A DNA stretch of 64,000 nt from CAXXFQ01 sp963674475. Its GTDB lineage: Bacteria > Planctomycetota > Planctomycetia > Pirellulales > Thermoguttaceae. Where the stretch lies: contig CAXXFQ010000008.1 of assembly GCA_963674475.2 (NCBI GenBank), positions 310,001 to 374,000 of the forward strand, given 5' to 3'. The notes beneath the pieces were generated by a model, which did no database searches, was not told the DNA's origin, and saw nothing but the letters and a program-made list of their open reading frames with translations. Shown here piece by piece: positions 35,139 to 44,353 of the stretch. Made by a program: the position numbers and the translations under genes. The stretch's first letter is position 1, and the number at the start of each line of letters is the position of its first letter.

Positions 35139-37604
35139 CTATTGAACGCGGACGGTGTGTGGGCCGGGGCCCAGTTTGAGACGGAGAAAGCGATCCGACT
35201 CGTTTTGACCCTTCTCGGGGGCAGGCGGGGACGCTTCGGGCTTTCCATCGAGAATCAGGACTGATTTCTTTGTCAGACGGGGAACGGCCACCTCAGCGGT
35301 TACCCGGTCGGGGATCGTCGTTTCGAGGAGGAACGAGTTGTCCTCCTCAGACTTTTCCCATCGGACAGGCACGGGGCCGAACTCGGTGACGACGGTCCCT
35401 TCGGCTCTGTCCAAACCGACCGTGCGGGGTTCGATTGTGAGGCGTCGCCGGGCGATCGGTCCGTCGGTTCGGACGCCGAGAACGTAGGCGCTCAAGAAGT
35501 AGGTCGGCGCCGCGCCGCTTTCGTGACATTTTTCTCCCGAGCGAAAATTTTCCCACGTCGTTTGGGTTTCCCCTCGGGCCATGTCGGTCCACCGGTTTCG
35601 CATCAACTTGAGGGCCAACCGGTCGGCCTCGTCCGTGTCGATCTGGTAAAGGGTTTCCAGCAAGAAGGCGTGGGAGTAGGGGAAGATCCGTTTTTCCGCT
35701 GCATGTGCCAGTAGGTACTTTTGAACCGAGGCCATTCGGTCCGACGGGACAACCCCATAGTAAAGCGGGATGAAGGCAGCGTGCAGGTTGACCGGCGTCT
35801 TTTTCCCGTCGAGAATCCCGCCGTGATAGGTTCCCGCCTTCGCGTCCCAGAGATGAGTATTGATCGATTGACGGAGTCGGTTTGCCGCGTCGGTATATTC
35901 GCTTGCCTTGGCAGGCACGTCGATCAATCGGGCCAACTCGGCCGCGTCGACCAACGCCCGATAGAGATACGAATTGAACGTGGTTCCTTCGCAGACTTTA
36001 TAGGCCAACGGGTTGGTGAAATAGACGAACTCCTGCGCCCGGACCAGACCATGCTCGGTCCGCCGATCGAGAAACCATGTCAGTTGTTTCTCGACGCGGG
36101 GCCATTGCTCTTGGACGAAGGTGAGGTCGCCGGTGCGCTCGAAATAATCGCGAATGCCGTGGATCCAGAGGCAGGCGTAGTCGGGGATCCAGGCGTGTTT
36201 ATCCCACCGGTCGGACGGATGATGGGCTTTGACCCGACCGTCGGGCAATTGGCTCTGGCCGATGTGGCGAAGCAGATTGCGTAAGAGACGCGCGTCGCCG
36301 TAGGCCGGGCTGCCGTCGATCGCCGGTCCGACTAGCGCGACCCGTGTTACCGGGTAGGCGACCATGAAGCCGTCGGCCATCCATTCCACCCGTTCGCGCG
36401 TTGCGCAGTCGACATACCCGTCTTCGCTACAGGCGAGGATCGTGTTGAGGCCGATCTGCCAAATCGCGTTGAGCACTTCGTCCTCGGATTGAAAACGGCC
36501 GACCACGTCGAACGGATAGAGTCGGTCGATCAGCTTGACTTGATTGAGCGTCGCCGATCCGGACTTGCAACGGATGATCCAATACCGGCATCCGAACGTG
36601 TCAAGACTTTCGTAGGTTTGTTGTCCGGAACGGGCGACATAACGGTTGACCCGTCCATGGGAACCGGCCGGTTTTTTGCCGGAATCGAAATAGTTCTGCG
36701 GGTACTCCTGTTCCAAGACGGTTCCTTCTTCGGCCGTGAAGTCGAGCCGCGAATAGGCCAAGACGAACCGGCCCGGATCGATGAGGATCTGCTCGCCCGT
36801 CTTGAGTGTCAGGGGCAAGCTGGCGCCCAGCGGTTGGCGGCGGCCCGAGTCTGGATCGATTCGCATCAAGGGGGCGATTTCGGTCTCGCGAAGCAGAGGA
36901 ATTCCACCGTTGAGCCGACTCTGAAGCGGTCCCCAGTGCGACCCGTCAATCGCCACGGCACTGGCCCAACCGCAATCGTCAAAATCGACCGCCATCCAAT
37001 TTTTTCGGACTTTCGTCGCGTCGATCCGATCGGGGATGCTGCCCCAGCGATCTCGCCAGCTATCCAGCGGGGCCGGGAGATACTCGGTTTCACTTGAGGC
37101 ACGCCAAGCCGTATCGGTGGTGAAAAGTCGTTTTCGATTTCCGCTCTTTCCGGTTTCAAGCAACAGTGCCAGTCCGGGCGGATTTCGCATCATTCGGCCA
37201 CTTAGGTCGGCCGGTTTCGCCGGATCGCTGCCGTCGTGGTAATGGTGGACCAAAACGGCCACGACGTTTTTTCCCGATCGAAGAAAACGGGTCACGTCGA
37301 TCGTGTCGTACTGGGGTGCTTCCGGATCGAAACGGCAGGGGCCCCGTTCGACGTACTGCCCGTTGATCCAAAGGATGTAGCGGGAGTCGGCGAAAAGATG
37401 GAGCGACCCTTTTTCAGGGACCGCGTCCAACTTGAACGGTTTGCGAAACGCGACATAAACTTGATTGCCGGTCGGAGCCGAGTCGGCCCAAATCATTGTC
37501 TTTTGCAACGCCGGACCAATTGGGTCGTCCTGAGCGAGTACTTGGCTGGAAGAAAGCAGTGAAAGAAAAAAGACGGACAAACGAAAAAGGAAACGGAAAG
37601 ACAT
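35139..37604 (-). CDS. Secreted alpha-L-rhamnosidase (GH78 type)
   Basis: 821 residues with a Sec signal (1-24, ending VLA). N-terminal beta-sandwich carbohydrate-binding domains include FADSRYILWINGQYVERGPCRFDPEAPQYDT, a typical GH78 feature. The (alpha/alpha)6 barrel (about 370-715) has DCATRERVEWMADG, where the family's general-acid Glu lies, and TQTTWENFRSGEKCHESG, with the likely base. A C-terminal beta-sandwich follows. It would release L-rhamnose from glycosides outside the cytoplasm. Its leader carries a 15-bp tandem repeat array. Confidence 0.9.
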   Translation of the reverse strand: MSFRFLFRLSVFFLSLLSSSQVLAQDDPIGPALQKTMIWADSAPTGNQVYVAFRKPFKLDAVPEKGSLHLFADSRYILWINGQYVERGPCRFDPEAPQYDTIDVTRFLRSGKNVVAVLVHHYHDGSDPAKPADLSGRMMRNPPGLALLLETGKSGNRKRLFTTDTAWRASSETEYLPAPLDSWRDRWGSIPDRIDATKVRKNWMAVDFDDCGWASAVAIDGSHWGPLQSRLNGGIPLLRETEIAPLMRIDPDSGRRQPLGASLPLTLKTGEQILIDPGRFVLAYSRLDFTAEEGTVLEQEYPQNYFDSGKKPAGSHGRVNRYVARSGQQTYESLDTFGCRYWIIRCKSGSATLNQVKLIDRLYPFDVVGRFQSEDEVLNAIWQIGLNTILACSEDGYVDCATRERVEWMADGFMVAYPVTRVALVGPAIDGSPAYGDARLLRNLLRHIGQSQLPDGRVKAHHPSDRWDKHAWIPDYACLWIHGIRDYFERTGDLTFVQEQWPRVEKQLTWFLDRRTEHGLVRAQEFVYFTNPLAYKVCEGTTFNSYLYRALVDAAELARLIDVPAKASEYTDAANRLRQSINTHLWDAKAGTYHGGILDGKKTPVNLHAAFIPLYYGVVPSDRMASVQKYLLAHAAEKRIFPYSHAFLLETLYQIDTDEADRLALKLMRNRWTDMARGETQTTWENFRSGEKCHESGAAPTYFLSAYVLGVRTDGPIARRRLTIEPRTVGLDRAEGTVVTEFGPVPVRWEKSEEDNSFLLETTIPDRVTAEVAVPRLTKKSVLILDGKPEASPPAPEKGQNESDRFLRLKLGPGPHTVRVQ

Positions 37605-37627
37605 GGCTGGAACTTTCTGGTTTCTAA

Positions 37628-37709
37628 AGCGGGCTAAAAAAAGCGGGCTAAAAAATAGCGGGCTAAAAAATAGCGGGCTAAAAAATAGCGGGCTAAAAAA
37701 TAGCGGGCA
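37628..37709. repeat. 15-bp tandem repeat array in the GH78 leader
   Basis: Six copies of AGCGGGCTAAAAAAT start at 37628, 37642, 37657, 37672, 37687 and 37702. The first is 14 bp and the last is cut after seven bases. The array lies 24 nt upstream of the GH78 start codon, between it and a TATAAT at 37751-37746 (minus). Confidence 0.9.
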
Positions 37710-37779
37710 GGAAAGAAGACGGTAGGGGGGGAAGCCGATGATTTCATTATAATCGATCGGCAGAGGGAAGGGAACCTTC

Positions 37780-37861
37780 TAGAGCCGGTTTCAAAACCCT
37801 ATTTTGCGTCACTGTTTCACGGCCGTGGGAAGGCCTGGTAGGTAGTTTTGAAATGCCCTCC
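37780..37861. mobile_element. Short relative of the MITE-like element
   Basis: TAGAGCCGGTTTCAAAACC on the left and GTTTTGAAATGCCCTC on the right are inverted relative to each other. They resemble the ends of the 166-bp element at 11736-11901. The interior is only about 45 bp and includes the palindrome CACGGCCGTG. It sits between the 5' region of GH78 and the 3' end of the DedA gene. Confidence 0.5.
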
Positions 37862-37943
37862 GGAGAATTTTCCTTCGAGCGAAAGACGATGAAAAAAACC
37901 GGCGAGCTTTGGCCGGTGACAGATATCGGGAAATTCCCCGATT

Positions 37944-38720
37944 CTATTTGGGCCGAAGTGTCTCGTCGGAAGACGATGTCGGAGCGGCCGATGGGAGTTC
38001 GTCCTTTTGAAGGCCGGCTTTCTCAGACTTATCCAGCTCGGATTCGGCCTGCTCGGTAGCGACCCGGTTGCCGGTGGGCGCGGTTTCCCCGTTTGAGGAA
38101 TTTCCGTTTCCGTTTCCGTTGCCATTGGCTTCAAATGTTTTGACTTTGCGTTTGGCGTAACGGTACCAAAACACGGCGACCAAGATCCCAAGGACCACGA
38201 CCGCCGTGGCCGCGTACTCGAGATCGCGAATCCAATCGGTGATCGTTTGGCCAAAAAGATAGCTCAGCAAAAAGAAGGTCCCGACCACCGTCGTCGCGCA
38301 CAGGGCATCCATCAAAAGAAAGCGGCGATACGGCACGCGAAGAATACCGGCGGCGACATAGATCGGCGAACGAAGCCCGACGACGAAACGGGACAAAAAC
38401 AAGACTTTCAAGCCGTGGTCTTGGATGGCCCGTTCGATCTTCGCTTCCCGTTCCGGATGAATAACCCGTGCCCACCAACCCTGTTTGCGGAGGATATTTC
38501 GTCCGAAATGATGGCCGATCCAATACATCAAGGTATCGCCGAGCAACGCCCCGATCAGGCAGGAGAGAAAGGCCAGTGTCGGATCGAGTGTCCCGTTCGA
38601 GCTCAGAACTCCCGCGAGAAAGACAGGAACTTCCTCCGGTACCGGCAGCCCGGCCCCGCTAAGGATCAAGATAAACGTGATCCCGAAATAGGAGCCGTGT
38701 TGGAGGAAAAAATCAATCAT
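37944..38720 (-). CDS. DedA family membrane protein
   Basis: 258 residues from MIDFFLQHGSYFGI; a GTG 22 codons upstream is possible but would add unconserved residues. LILSGAGLPVPEEVPVFLAGVL, GALLGDTLMYWIGHHFGR, and RFVVGLRSPIYVAAGILRVPYRRFLLMD are DedA/VTT signatures. Four to five membrane segments precede a hydrophilic, Gly-Asn-rich cytoplasmic tail of about 65 residues. DedA proteins act as lipid (undecaprenyl-phosphate or phospholipid) transporters; the exact substrate is not known here. Confidence 0.88.
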   Translation of the reverse strand: MIDFFLQHGSYFGITFILILSGAGLPVPEEVPVFLAGVLSSNGTLDPTLAFLSCLIGALLGDTLMYWIGHHFGRNILRKQGWWARVIHPEREAKIERAIQDHGLKVLFLSRFVVGLRSPIYVAAGILRVPYRRFLLMDALCATTVVGTFFLLSYLFGQTITDWIRDLEYAATAVVVLGILVAVFWYRYAKRKVKTFEANGNGNGNGNSSNGETAPTGNRVATEQAESELDKSEKAGLQKDELPSAAPTSSSDETLRPK

Positions 38721-39046
38721 CGGGAAGCGAGGAGGCTCGCCTTGGTAAAGGGAAAAGGAGTTGAAAACAAGAAGGAAAGAAACCACCCTTTAGTGCGGGT
38801 TTTTTTGTTTCCCTCATGATGAATTGGGTCGCAGGCAAGTTGCCCTCGGAAGATACGAAACCCCTTTATTATGTCCTTTAAAGCCTGATTCCAGAAGGGG
38901 GGGGATGCGCAACAGGAGGCGTTTCTTGATCGGCGGAACGGGTGGTAAAGGGTTTTCGAATCTTTTTTTTCTTCAAGATAATCCCCTTAGGCCAGGGATT
39001 GCCGACCAAAGATTCGCCCTTTTGAAGGGCGGTTCGGGTGATTTTT
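38721..39046. other. Spacer between DedA and DUF1559 genes
   Basis: 326 nt, no gene or clear regulatory signal recognised. It contains short homopolymer runs (seven T near 38801, a G run near 38898) but no good terminator for the DUF1559 gene. Confidence 0.5.
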
Positions 39047-40138
39047 TTATTCCAATTCGGATCGATCGATCACTCTCCCGTCATGGCGGTTGGCAAGAAA
39101 GACGTGGACTCTGAAATTGATTTTGAAGGGGATGCTTTCCACCGAGCCGTCGCAAAAACTCATGTTAAAGGTATAAGGATGACGGGAACCCCAGCCCACA
39201 TGCTTATTGGCATAGAGAGCGGTGTCATCTTCTGGGGAGGAAATGGCGTCACGAGAAGGCCAGACCTCCTTCCCATAACGATCGAAGGTATAGCGCACCG
39301 TGTCCCAGTCGTGACCATGGTACAGCGACTGATCGTCGCCCGGATCGAAATTGGTAAGCATGTCCCGGTATTTTTCGCCCAGCATATACGTGGTACTGGT
39401 TCCGTCAAAGATCTGCTGTATGGTGACTTCGCTTCGTTGAAAAATGACCCCGTTTAAATCGAACGGCTTGATCCATTCTTCGAAGAGACCTTCATGGGCT
39501 TGGTCATAGGAAGCGGGGCCGAGATTGTTTACTTCGCGACAAAGGTCGCCCGCGTTGGCAGCGAAATCGGTCTTGGCGGCCAAGGTCGGGTTCAGAAAAT
39601 TTCCCGGCGCTTCGTATTCGTTTGGATAGAAGGGCAACGGAACACACGGTCGCCGTGAAGGACAATTGAAGACAGGAAGAGGAGTTTGGATACGACTGCG
39701 GGCCATATCAATTTTTATATCCCACTCTTGACCCGCTCCCCATTGATACAAATGGCCCTGTTCAATATAGGGCAAGATGTTGTAACACCAGCTTCCCGGT
39801 TGCTGCTTGGAGTATCCCAGATCGGGATCTCCCGTCCATAAACTGCCCCAGCCGCCCGAGGGGAGAAATCCGTGGGTCGACTCGTGATGCAAGGCGGCCA
39901 TGGTCAAATTTTTCAAGTGGTTTTTACACTGCAGACAGCGGGCCGATTCTCGCGCTGATTGGACCGCCGGGAGCAGCATCTGCATCAGTATCCCGATGAT
40001 GGCAATCACGACCAGCAGTTCGACAAGCGTGAAACCGGCAAAAGACCGCCGGCCCTTGTGTTTGATTTGATCCGACCGAGGGTGCAAAAATATTTTTCGC
40101 ATTGATGCAACCCGAAAAGGACAAGATCCCCCCTCCAT
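39047..40138 (-). CDS. DUF1559 prepilin-like secreted protein
   Basis: 363 residues. After about 35 positively charged residues comes GFTLVELLVVIAIIGILMQMLLPAVQ, a type IV prepilin/pseudopilin methylation and membrane segment. This is followed by SARESARCLQCKNHLKNLTMAALHHESTHG and, near the end, SRHPYTFNMSFCDGSVESI. This is the DUF1559 architecture that is greatly expanded in planctomycetes. AAGGGG lies six bases before the ATG at 40138; an internal ATG at 40102 is an alternative. Probably a pseudopilin-like surface component, exact role unknown. Confidence 0.92.
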   Translation of the reverse strand: MEGGSCPFRVASMRKIFLHPRSDQIKHKGRRSFAGFTLVELLVVIAIIGILMQMLLPAVQSARESARCLQCKNHLKNLTMAALHHESTHGFLPSGGWGSLWTGDPDLGYSKQQPGSWCYNILPYIEQGHLYQWGAGQEWDIKIDMARSRIQTPLPVFNCPSRRPCVPLPFYPNEYEAPGNFLNPTLAAKTDFAANAGDLCREVNNLGPASYDQAHEGLFEEWIKPFDLNGVIFQRSEVTIQQIFDGTSTTYMLGEKYRDMLTNFDPGDDQSLYHGHDWDTVRYTFDRYGKEVWPSRDAISSPEDDTALYANKHVGWGSRHPYTFNMSFCDGSVESIPFKINFRVHVFLANRHDGRVIDRSELE

Positions 40139-40504
40139 CATAGGCCCCTTGATTTGAGGATATTTTCTTGATTACCGCAGCGCCTGCGGAGCCCCCCCCC
40201 GCTTGAGCGTTTTTGATAAGCCATTTCTAGGGAAAAGGAAATCGGTAATTTCCCTCTGCCCAGAACCTTAAGTATATAGTCTTTTGGTTTACAAGGCAAT
40301 GATGTTATTTTTCCTACAGTACTACGAGAGAGGGGGTGGCTTTATTTTGCGAAAAATCGTCGAGGGTATGAGGGGGAAAAAGCTGCTCTGCTGAGGCGAG
40401 TATTACTCGAGAACGGGTAAAAAAATCGGGCAGCAACCCTTAAAATGGAAGGGCCACTACCCGTTTGAAGAGAATTGAAACGGTCGCGTCTAACGGGATG
40501 CGGT
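40139..40504. other. Spacer between GH32 and DUF1559 genes
   Basis: 366 nt with no gene. It contains the DUF1559 promoter (40271-40299) and a run of nine C near 40192. Confidence 0.55.
40271..40299 (-). promoter_or_regulatory. Promoter of DUF1559 gene
   Basis: On the minus strand TTGCCT (40299-40294), a 17-bp spacer and TATACT (40276-40271), about 130 nt before the start codon. Confidence 0.6.
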
Positions 40505-42661
40505 TTACGGTTCGTTCCAGATCGATTTCATTTCCCAGACGTCCAGCGAGTCGATCGTTGCCGTTGCTCCGGTGGCGAAGATGGCGAGCTTTTTATTTTC
40601 CGGTTTCGGCGCGAAATTCGACGCCATCGAAACGCGGCCGCCGTTCGCGAAAATCTCGACCGTACGTCGATCGACCAAGATTCGCAACTTGATTCGTCCG
40701 TCGAGGAGTTTGAGCGCCGCGGTTTTTCCAAACGCACGGAGCTTTTTCTCGGCGGGTGAGTATTCGACTTTATGGCCGCGGATGTCAAAACCGACCGTAG
40801 TCGCGCCGCCCGGTTCGATTTGACAATCGATATCGAAAAGTTCTCCGTCGGGGAGGTTTTTCAAGAGATTTTCGCCGGGCGCGAGTTTCACGTTTTCAAA
40901 CGCGTACGCTTTTCCTCGAAGGGTTTTGATCTCTTCGACCGGTTCGATAAAAAGTCGAATCCCTTCCGGCGTCGTTCGAAGGGTCAGCTCGCGCGGGACG
41001 GTCATCTGCTGGTTGAACGGCATTCCCGGAAACTGTCCGCCGTGCATCCACGCGATCTGAATTCGTCGACCGTCGGCCGCCGGAATATCGCTGAACGTCT
41101 GGGCCGCGTAATCGTTGAGGCCCGGCTTGGGGACGACTGAAAACGGTCCGGCCTCCTTATGGAACGTCTTGCCATCGAACGAGCCGATAAAATAGGTGCC
41201 GTCGCCACCCCAGAAGACCCAACGCGTGTTGGTCTTGTCGCCGTCGAGGGCAAGCTCGAAAAAGTCGGGGCATTCGCGGGTGGGCGTTTCATCTAGGTTG
41301 CTCAGAAAGGTCCAGCTCTTGAGATCCTTCGAACCGTAAAACGTGTAGTCATGAACATCCAGAAACAGCGGCATGATCCACTGTCGGCTCGGCTCGTGCC
41401 AAAAGACCTTCGGGTCACGGTTGCTGGCTCGGATATGGCCCAAGACCGGGTTCCCTTCGTATTTGGTCCAGGTCCGCCCGCGATCGTTCGAGTAGGCGAT
41501 CGATTGGGTGAATGGCTGATCTTTTGACCAGTCGCTCGTTCCCCCGGCCGACGTGTAGATGCAAACGATCGGCTTTTCCTGGCCCGTTTGGAATCCGGCC
41601 GTGTTGTTGTGGTCGACCACCGCCGAGCCGGAAAAAATGGTTCCCAGTTTGTCGGGGTAAATCGCTTCGGGCAGTTGCTTCCAATGGACCATGTCCGGGC
41701 TGACGGCATGTCCCCAGGTCATGTTGCCCCAACGGGTCGAAACCGGGTTGTGTTGGAAAAATAGGTGGTATTCGCCGTCGTAGTAGACCATCCCGTTGGG
41801 GTCGTTCGTCCAGCCGCGAGCCGGAGTGAAGTGGAACTGGGGTCGCAGCGATTCGTGATAAAGGGTCTCGCCGCCGGGCAACTGGTCGGCCAGTCGCAAC
41901 GCTTCGAGAGCCCGGGAGTCGGGCGACATTCGGTCAACCTCGACTCGAACCTTCTTCCCGTCGAATTCCATGACATCATCATAGGCCCAAAAATCCGGCT
42001 TCCCCTCGGCCAACTCGATGACGAACTCGCGCACCTTTTGGCCGTCGACCACGAAACGCATCAGCCGCTTGCGCGCGTCCTTTTTGATCGGCAGATACAA
42101 ATACGGCCGGTCGATCGTGAGTTCTCGGCTTAACGTGGCCTTTTCACTCCTGTTTCGCTCGGACTGCGAAATCTGATCGACGTTGATGTGCCCCCAGCCG
42201 CCGGTGGCTCGGTCGACAATCTCAAGGACCGCCGTTTTTCCGACGAGGTCTCGGACGTCCCAAGATTCGCGTTCCAAACACTCGCTATCGAAACCGGTCG
42301 CCGTCCGGACGACTTTACGGTCGATCAACAAATTGAGGCACGTCTTACCGCGATGGTCTCCACCACCGATGAGGAAATTGAGAAACGGTCGTTCGATCGT
42401 AAAAGGCGGCGAAGTCAGCGTCCCGGTTGTTTTGTCCCCTTGGTAATAGGTGTTGACCAGTCCTTTGCCTTCAAACCCACTGACTTTATGCTGCTTGGGC
42501 AAGGTCCCGCGCGCCGGGCCGGGGCCGAACGCCTCGCCGGTTGCCGTCCAATTGCCGTAGGTTTTCCCTTCAAAGTCGGCAATGAGCATGTCTGGCTTGG
42601 CTCCCAGCGCCGAGGTGGCGCAACCAAGTAAAAGAAACGTGAACCACCAGAGTCTTTTCAT
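40505..42661 (-). CDS. Secreted GH32 fructan hydrolase (levanase/inulinase type)
   Basis: 718 residues from the ATG at 42661, which has AGGAG nine bases upstream. The signal peptide ends near SALG. An N-terminal beta-sandwich of about 230 residues (VSGFEGKGLVNTYY..., then a DUF4980-like part) precedes the five-blade propeller. The propeller has WTNDPNGMVYYDGEYHLFFQHNP (nucleophile Asp), NRDPKVFWHEP (stabiliser) and RECPDFFEL (acid/base Glu). The C-terminal sandwich has LRILVDRRTVEIFANGG. It cleaves beta-fructosides such as levan, inulin or sucrose outside the cytoplasm. It is divergent from a GntR/LacI-type regulator that probably controls it. Confidence 0.93.
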   Translation of the reverse strand: MKRLWWFTFLLLGCATSALGAKPDMLIADFEGKTYGNWTATGEAFGPGPARGTLPKQHKVSGFEGKGLVNTYYQGDKTTGTLTSPPFTIERPFLNFLIGGGDHRGKTCLNLLIDRKVVRTATGFDSECLERESWDVRDLVGKTAVLEIVDRATGGWGHINVDQISQSERNRSEKATLSRELTIDRPYLYLPIKKDARKRLMRFVVDGQKVREFVIELAEGKPDFWAYDDVMEFDGKKVRVEVDRMSPDSRALEALRLADQLPGGETLYHESLRPQFHFTPARGWTNDPNGMVYYDGEYHLFFQHNPVSTRWGNMTWGHAVSPDMVHWKQLPEAIYPDKLGTIFSGSAVVDHNNTAGFQTGQEKPIVCIYTSAGGTSDWSKDQPFTQSIAYSNDRGRTWTKYEGNPVLGHIRASNRDPKVFWHEPSRQWIMPLFLDVHDYTFYGSKDLKSWTFLSNLDETPTRECPDFFELALDGDKTNTRWVFWGGDGTYFIGSFDGKTFHKEAGPFSVVPKPGLNDYAAQTFSDIPAADGRRIQIAWMHGGQFPGMPFNQQMTVPRELTLRTTPEGIRLFIEPVEEIKTLRGKAYAFENVKLAPGENLLKNLPDGELFDIDCQIEPGGATTVGFDIRGHKVEYSPAEKKLRAFGKTAALKLLDGRIKLRILVDRRTVEIFANGGRVSMASNFAPKPENKKLAIFATGATATIDSLDVWEMKSIWNEP

Positions 42662-42769
42662 CGAGAGGGCTCCTGTTCTCAACGGTTTTTTTGAGAATAT
42701 CGCGGTAGGATTTTACGATATGAACTATTTTCAAAGATATCAGATGGAAAGTCGAATGCAATCTTTTGA

Positions 42770-42804
42770 TTGACAAGTTGTCAAAAAACCTGTAATAATA
42801 GGTT
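42770..42804 (+). promoter_or_regulatory. Regulator promoter overlapped by two palindromic operators
   Basis: TTGACA (42770-42775), a 17-bp spacer and TAATAA (42793-42798) form a promoter for the regulator gene. The perfect palindrome TTGACAA-G-TTGTCAA (42770-42784) covers the -35 element. AACCT...AGGTT (42787-42791, 42800-42804) brackets the -10. Both are good operator candidates for autoregulation and for control of the divergent GH32 gene. Confidence 0.65.
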
Positions 42805-42888
42805 GTGCGATTTCGACCTGCAGAACTCGCTTGCTTAACGGAAAAATCCTCTGCCGAATTCATTAAGAGGGAAACAAGAAAATAATCG

Positions 42889-43995
42889 ATGTCCGACCAG
42901 AAGCTAACCAAGCCGAAACACCGCCAAATCTTCGAATACGTCCATACGGCGATTCACGCGGGGAAGTACGCGGCGGGACACAAGTTGCCCAGTGATGGCC
43001 AGTTGATGCGACGTTTCGAGACCTCTCGGCCGACGGTGGCCCGCGCGATGCGCGACCTGGAGCGGGCCGGGTTTATTGAGCGACGCGCCGGTTCGGGTTC
43101 GTTCGTTCGCACGCCGGTGACGGCCGCCCGGTCTCTTTTAGGCCTCTTGATCCCCGGGCTGGGAGAAACCGAGATTTTCGAGCCGATCTGCGGCGAACTG
43201 GCCCGTTCGTGCCATCAACACAACTTCAGCCTGCTCTGGGGAAACTCTCCTTCACCGTCGGGCGATCAGGCCGGTCAGGCGGAACTTTTGTGTCGGCAGT
43301 ACATCGAGCAAAAAGTGGCCGGGGTCTTTTTCGCGCCGTTGGAGCTGACCCCTGAGATGCACCAAACGAATCGCCAGATTGCCGAGGCGCTCGAACGCGC
43401 GGGAATTGCCGTTGTCCTGCTCGATCGGGACGTTGAGATCTTCCCCCGACGTAGCAAGTTCGACGTCTTGGGGATCGACAACTTCCGCGCCGGTTACTTG
43501 CAGGCCGAGCATATGTTGGGGCTTGGCTGTCGGCGGATCGCCTATTTGGCACGGCCGATGTCGGCCTCCACGGTTGATATTCGGATTGCCGGTTACCAGC
43601 ACGCGTTAAAAACCCACGGCGTCACCCCGGAAGACAACTGGATCTTTCGAGGCGAACCGACCGATCTCGAATTTGTTCGACAGATCGCCGACCTGTGTTC
43701 CGACGCCATCCTCTGCGCCAACGACATCACGGCGGCCAATCTGATGCGAAGTCTGATTCAGCTTGGCGTTGCAGTTCCTCAAGAGGTTCGGGTGATGGGG
43801 CTGGACGACGTGAAGTACGCCCAACTGTTTTCGGTCCCGCTGACCACCTTGGCCCAACCGTGTCGAAAAATGGGCATCGCCGCCGTCGCGACAATGATTC
43901 AGCGTCTCGAAAATCGCTCAATGCCGCCCAGAAGTATCTTTCTCGACGTAAACCTTGTCGTACGAGACTCTTGCGGTGCGTCGCTCGAGAGTTGA
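42889..43995 (+). CDS. GntR-type HTH / LacI-type sensor transcription regulator
   Basis: 368 residues. Residues 1-75 form a GntR winged helix (KHRQIFEYVHTAIHAGKYAAGHKLPSDGQLMRRFETSRPTVARAMRDLERAGFIERRAGSGSFV). Residues 82-365 form a LacI/periplasmic-binding-protein-like sensor (LLGLLIPGLGETEIFEPICGEL, DVLGIDNFRAGYLQAEHMLGLGCRRIAYL, AILCANDITAANLM, VMGLDDVKYAQLFSVPLTTLAQPCRKMG). This AraR-like fusion normally senses a sugar. Divergence from GH32 points to a fructan-derived ligand. Confidence 0.92.
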   Translation: MSDQKLTKPKHRQIFEYVHTAIHAGKYAAGHKLPSDGQLMRRFETSRPTVARAMRDLERAGFIERRAGSGSFVRTPVTAARSLLGLLIPGLGETEIFEPICGELARSCHQHNFSLLWGNSPSPSGDQAGQAELLCRQYIEQKVAGVFFAPLELTPEMHQTNRQIAEALERAGIAVVLLDRDVEIFPRRSKFDVLGIDNFRAGYLQAEHMLGLGCRRIAYLARPMSASTVDIRIAGYQHALKTHGVTPEDNWIFRGEPTDLEFVRQIADLCSDAILCANDITAANLMRSLIQLGVAVPQEVRVMGLDDVKYAQLFSVPLTTLAQPCRKMGIAAVATMIQRLENRSMPPRSIFLDVNLVVRDSCGASLES

Positions 43996-44052
43996 GTTAC
44001 TCGAGGCACGGGAAGGAAACTGTTCGAAGGGGTACCTGCCGCGCAAAAAGAA

Positions 44053-44091
44053 AACCCGCTGTAAGTTCTTAACTCACAACGGGTTCGTTTT
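44053..44091. terminator. Bidirectional terminator between regulator gene and tRNA-Ala
   Basis: AACCCG..GT.AGTT/AACT.AC..CGGGTT stem with A-rich left and T-rich right flanks. It serves the regulator gene on the plus strand and the tRNA on the minus strand. Confidence 0.75.
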
Positions 44092-44093
44092 AG

Positions 44094-44166
44094 TGGAGGA
44101 TAGGGGACTCGAACCCCTGACCTTCTGGCTGCCAGCCAGACGCTCTCCCAACTGAGCCAATCCCCC
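44094..44166 (-). tRNA. tRNA-Ala(GGC)
   Basis: 73 nt. The acceptor GGGGGAT pairs with ATCCTCC and includes the G3-U70 wobble that is the alanine identity element. The anticodon stem TCTGG/CCAGA encloses CTGGCAG, giving anticodon GGC. The T arm is AGGGG-TTCGAAC-CCCT. CCA is not encoded. Confidence 0.97.
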
Positions 44167-44244
44167 AGATAAGGTTTTCAGGCCGAAGCTATCCCGCCTG
44201 CTTCATGATACAGGAATGGATCGGACTTTTGCCCCGGAAACCTT

Positions 44245-44273
44245 AAGATATCTATTTAGGCCCCAATCGTCAA
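44245..44273 (-). promoter_or_regulatory. Promoter of tRNA-Ala
   Basis: On the minus strand TTGACG (44273-44268), a 17-bp spacer and TATCTT (44250-44245), about 80 nt before the tRNA. Confidence 0.65.
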
Positions 44274-44353
44274 GCGGCTTGGAACGAACTTTCTTGCCTG
44301 AAATGGGGTACTTGGGCGATTCTGGGCTGAAAACACCAGTTGAGACGATTGCA

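Noticed and set aside
37628..37709. CRISPR-like array
   Set aside because: Units are 15 bp and directly contiguous with no spacers; it is a simple tandem repeat.
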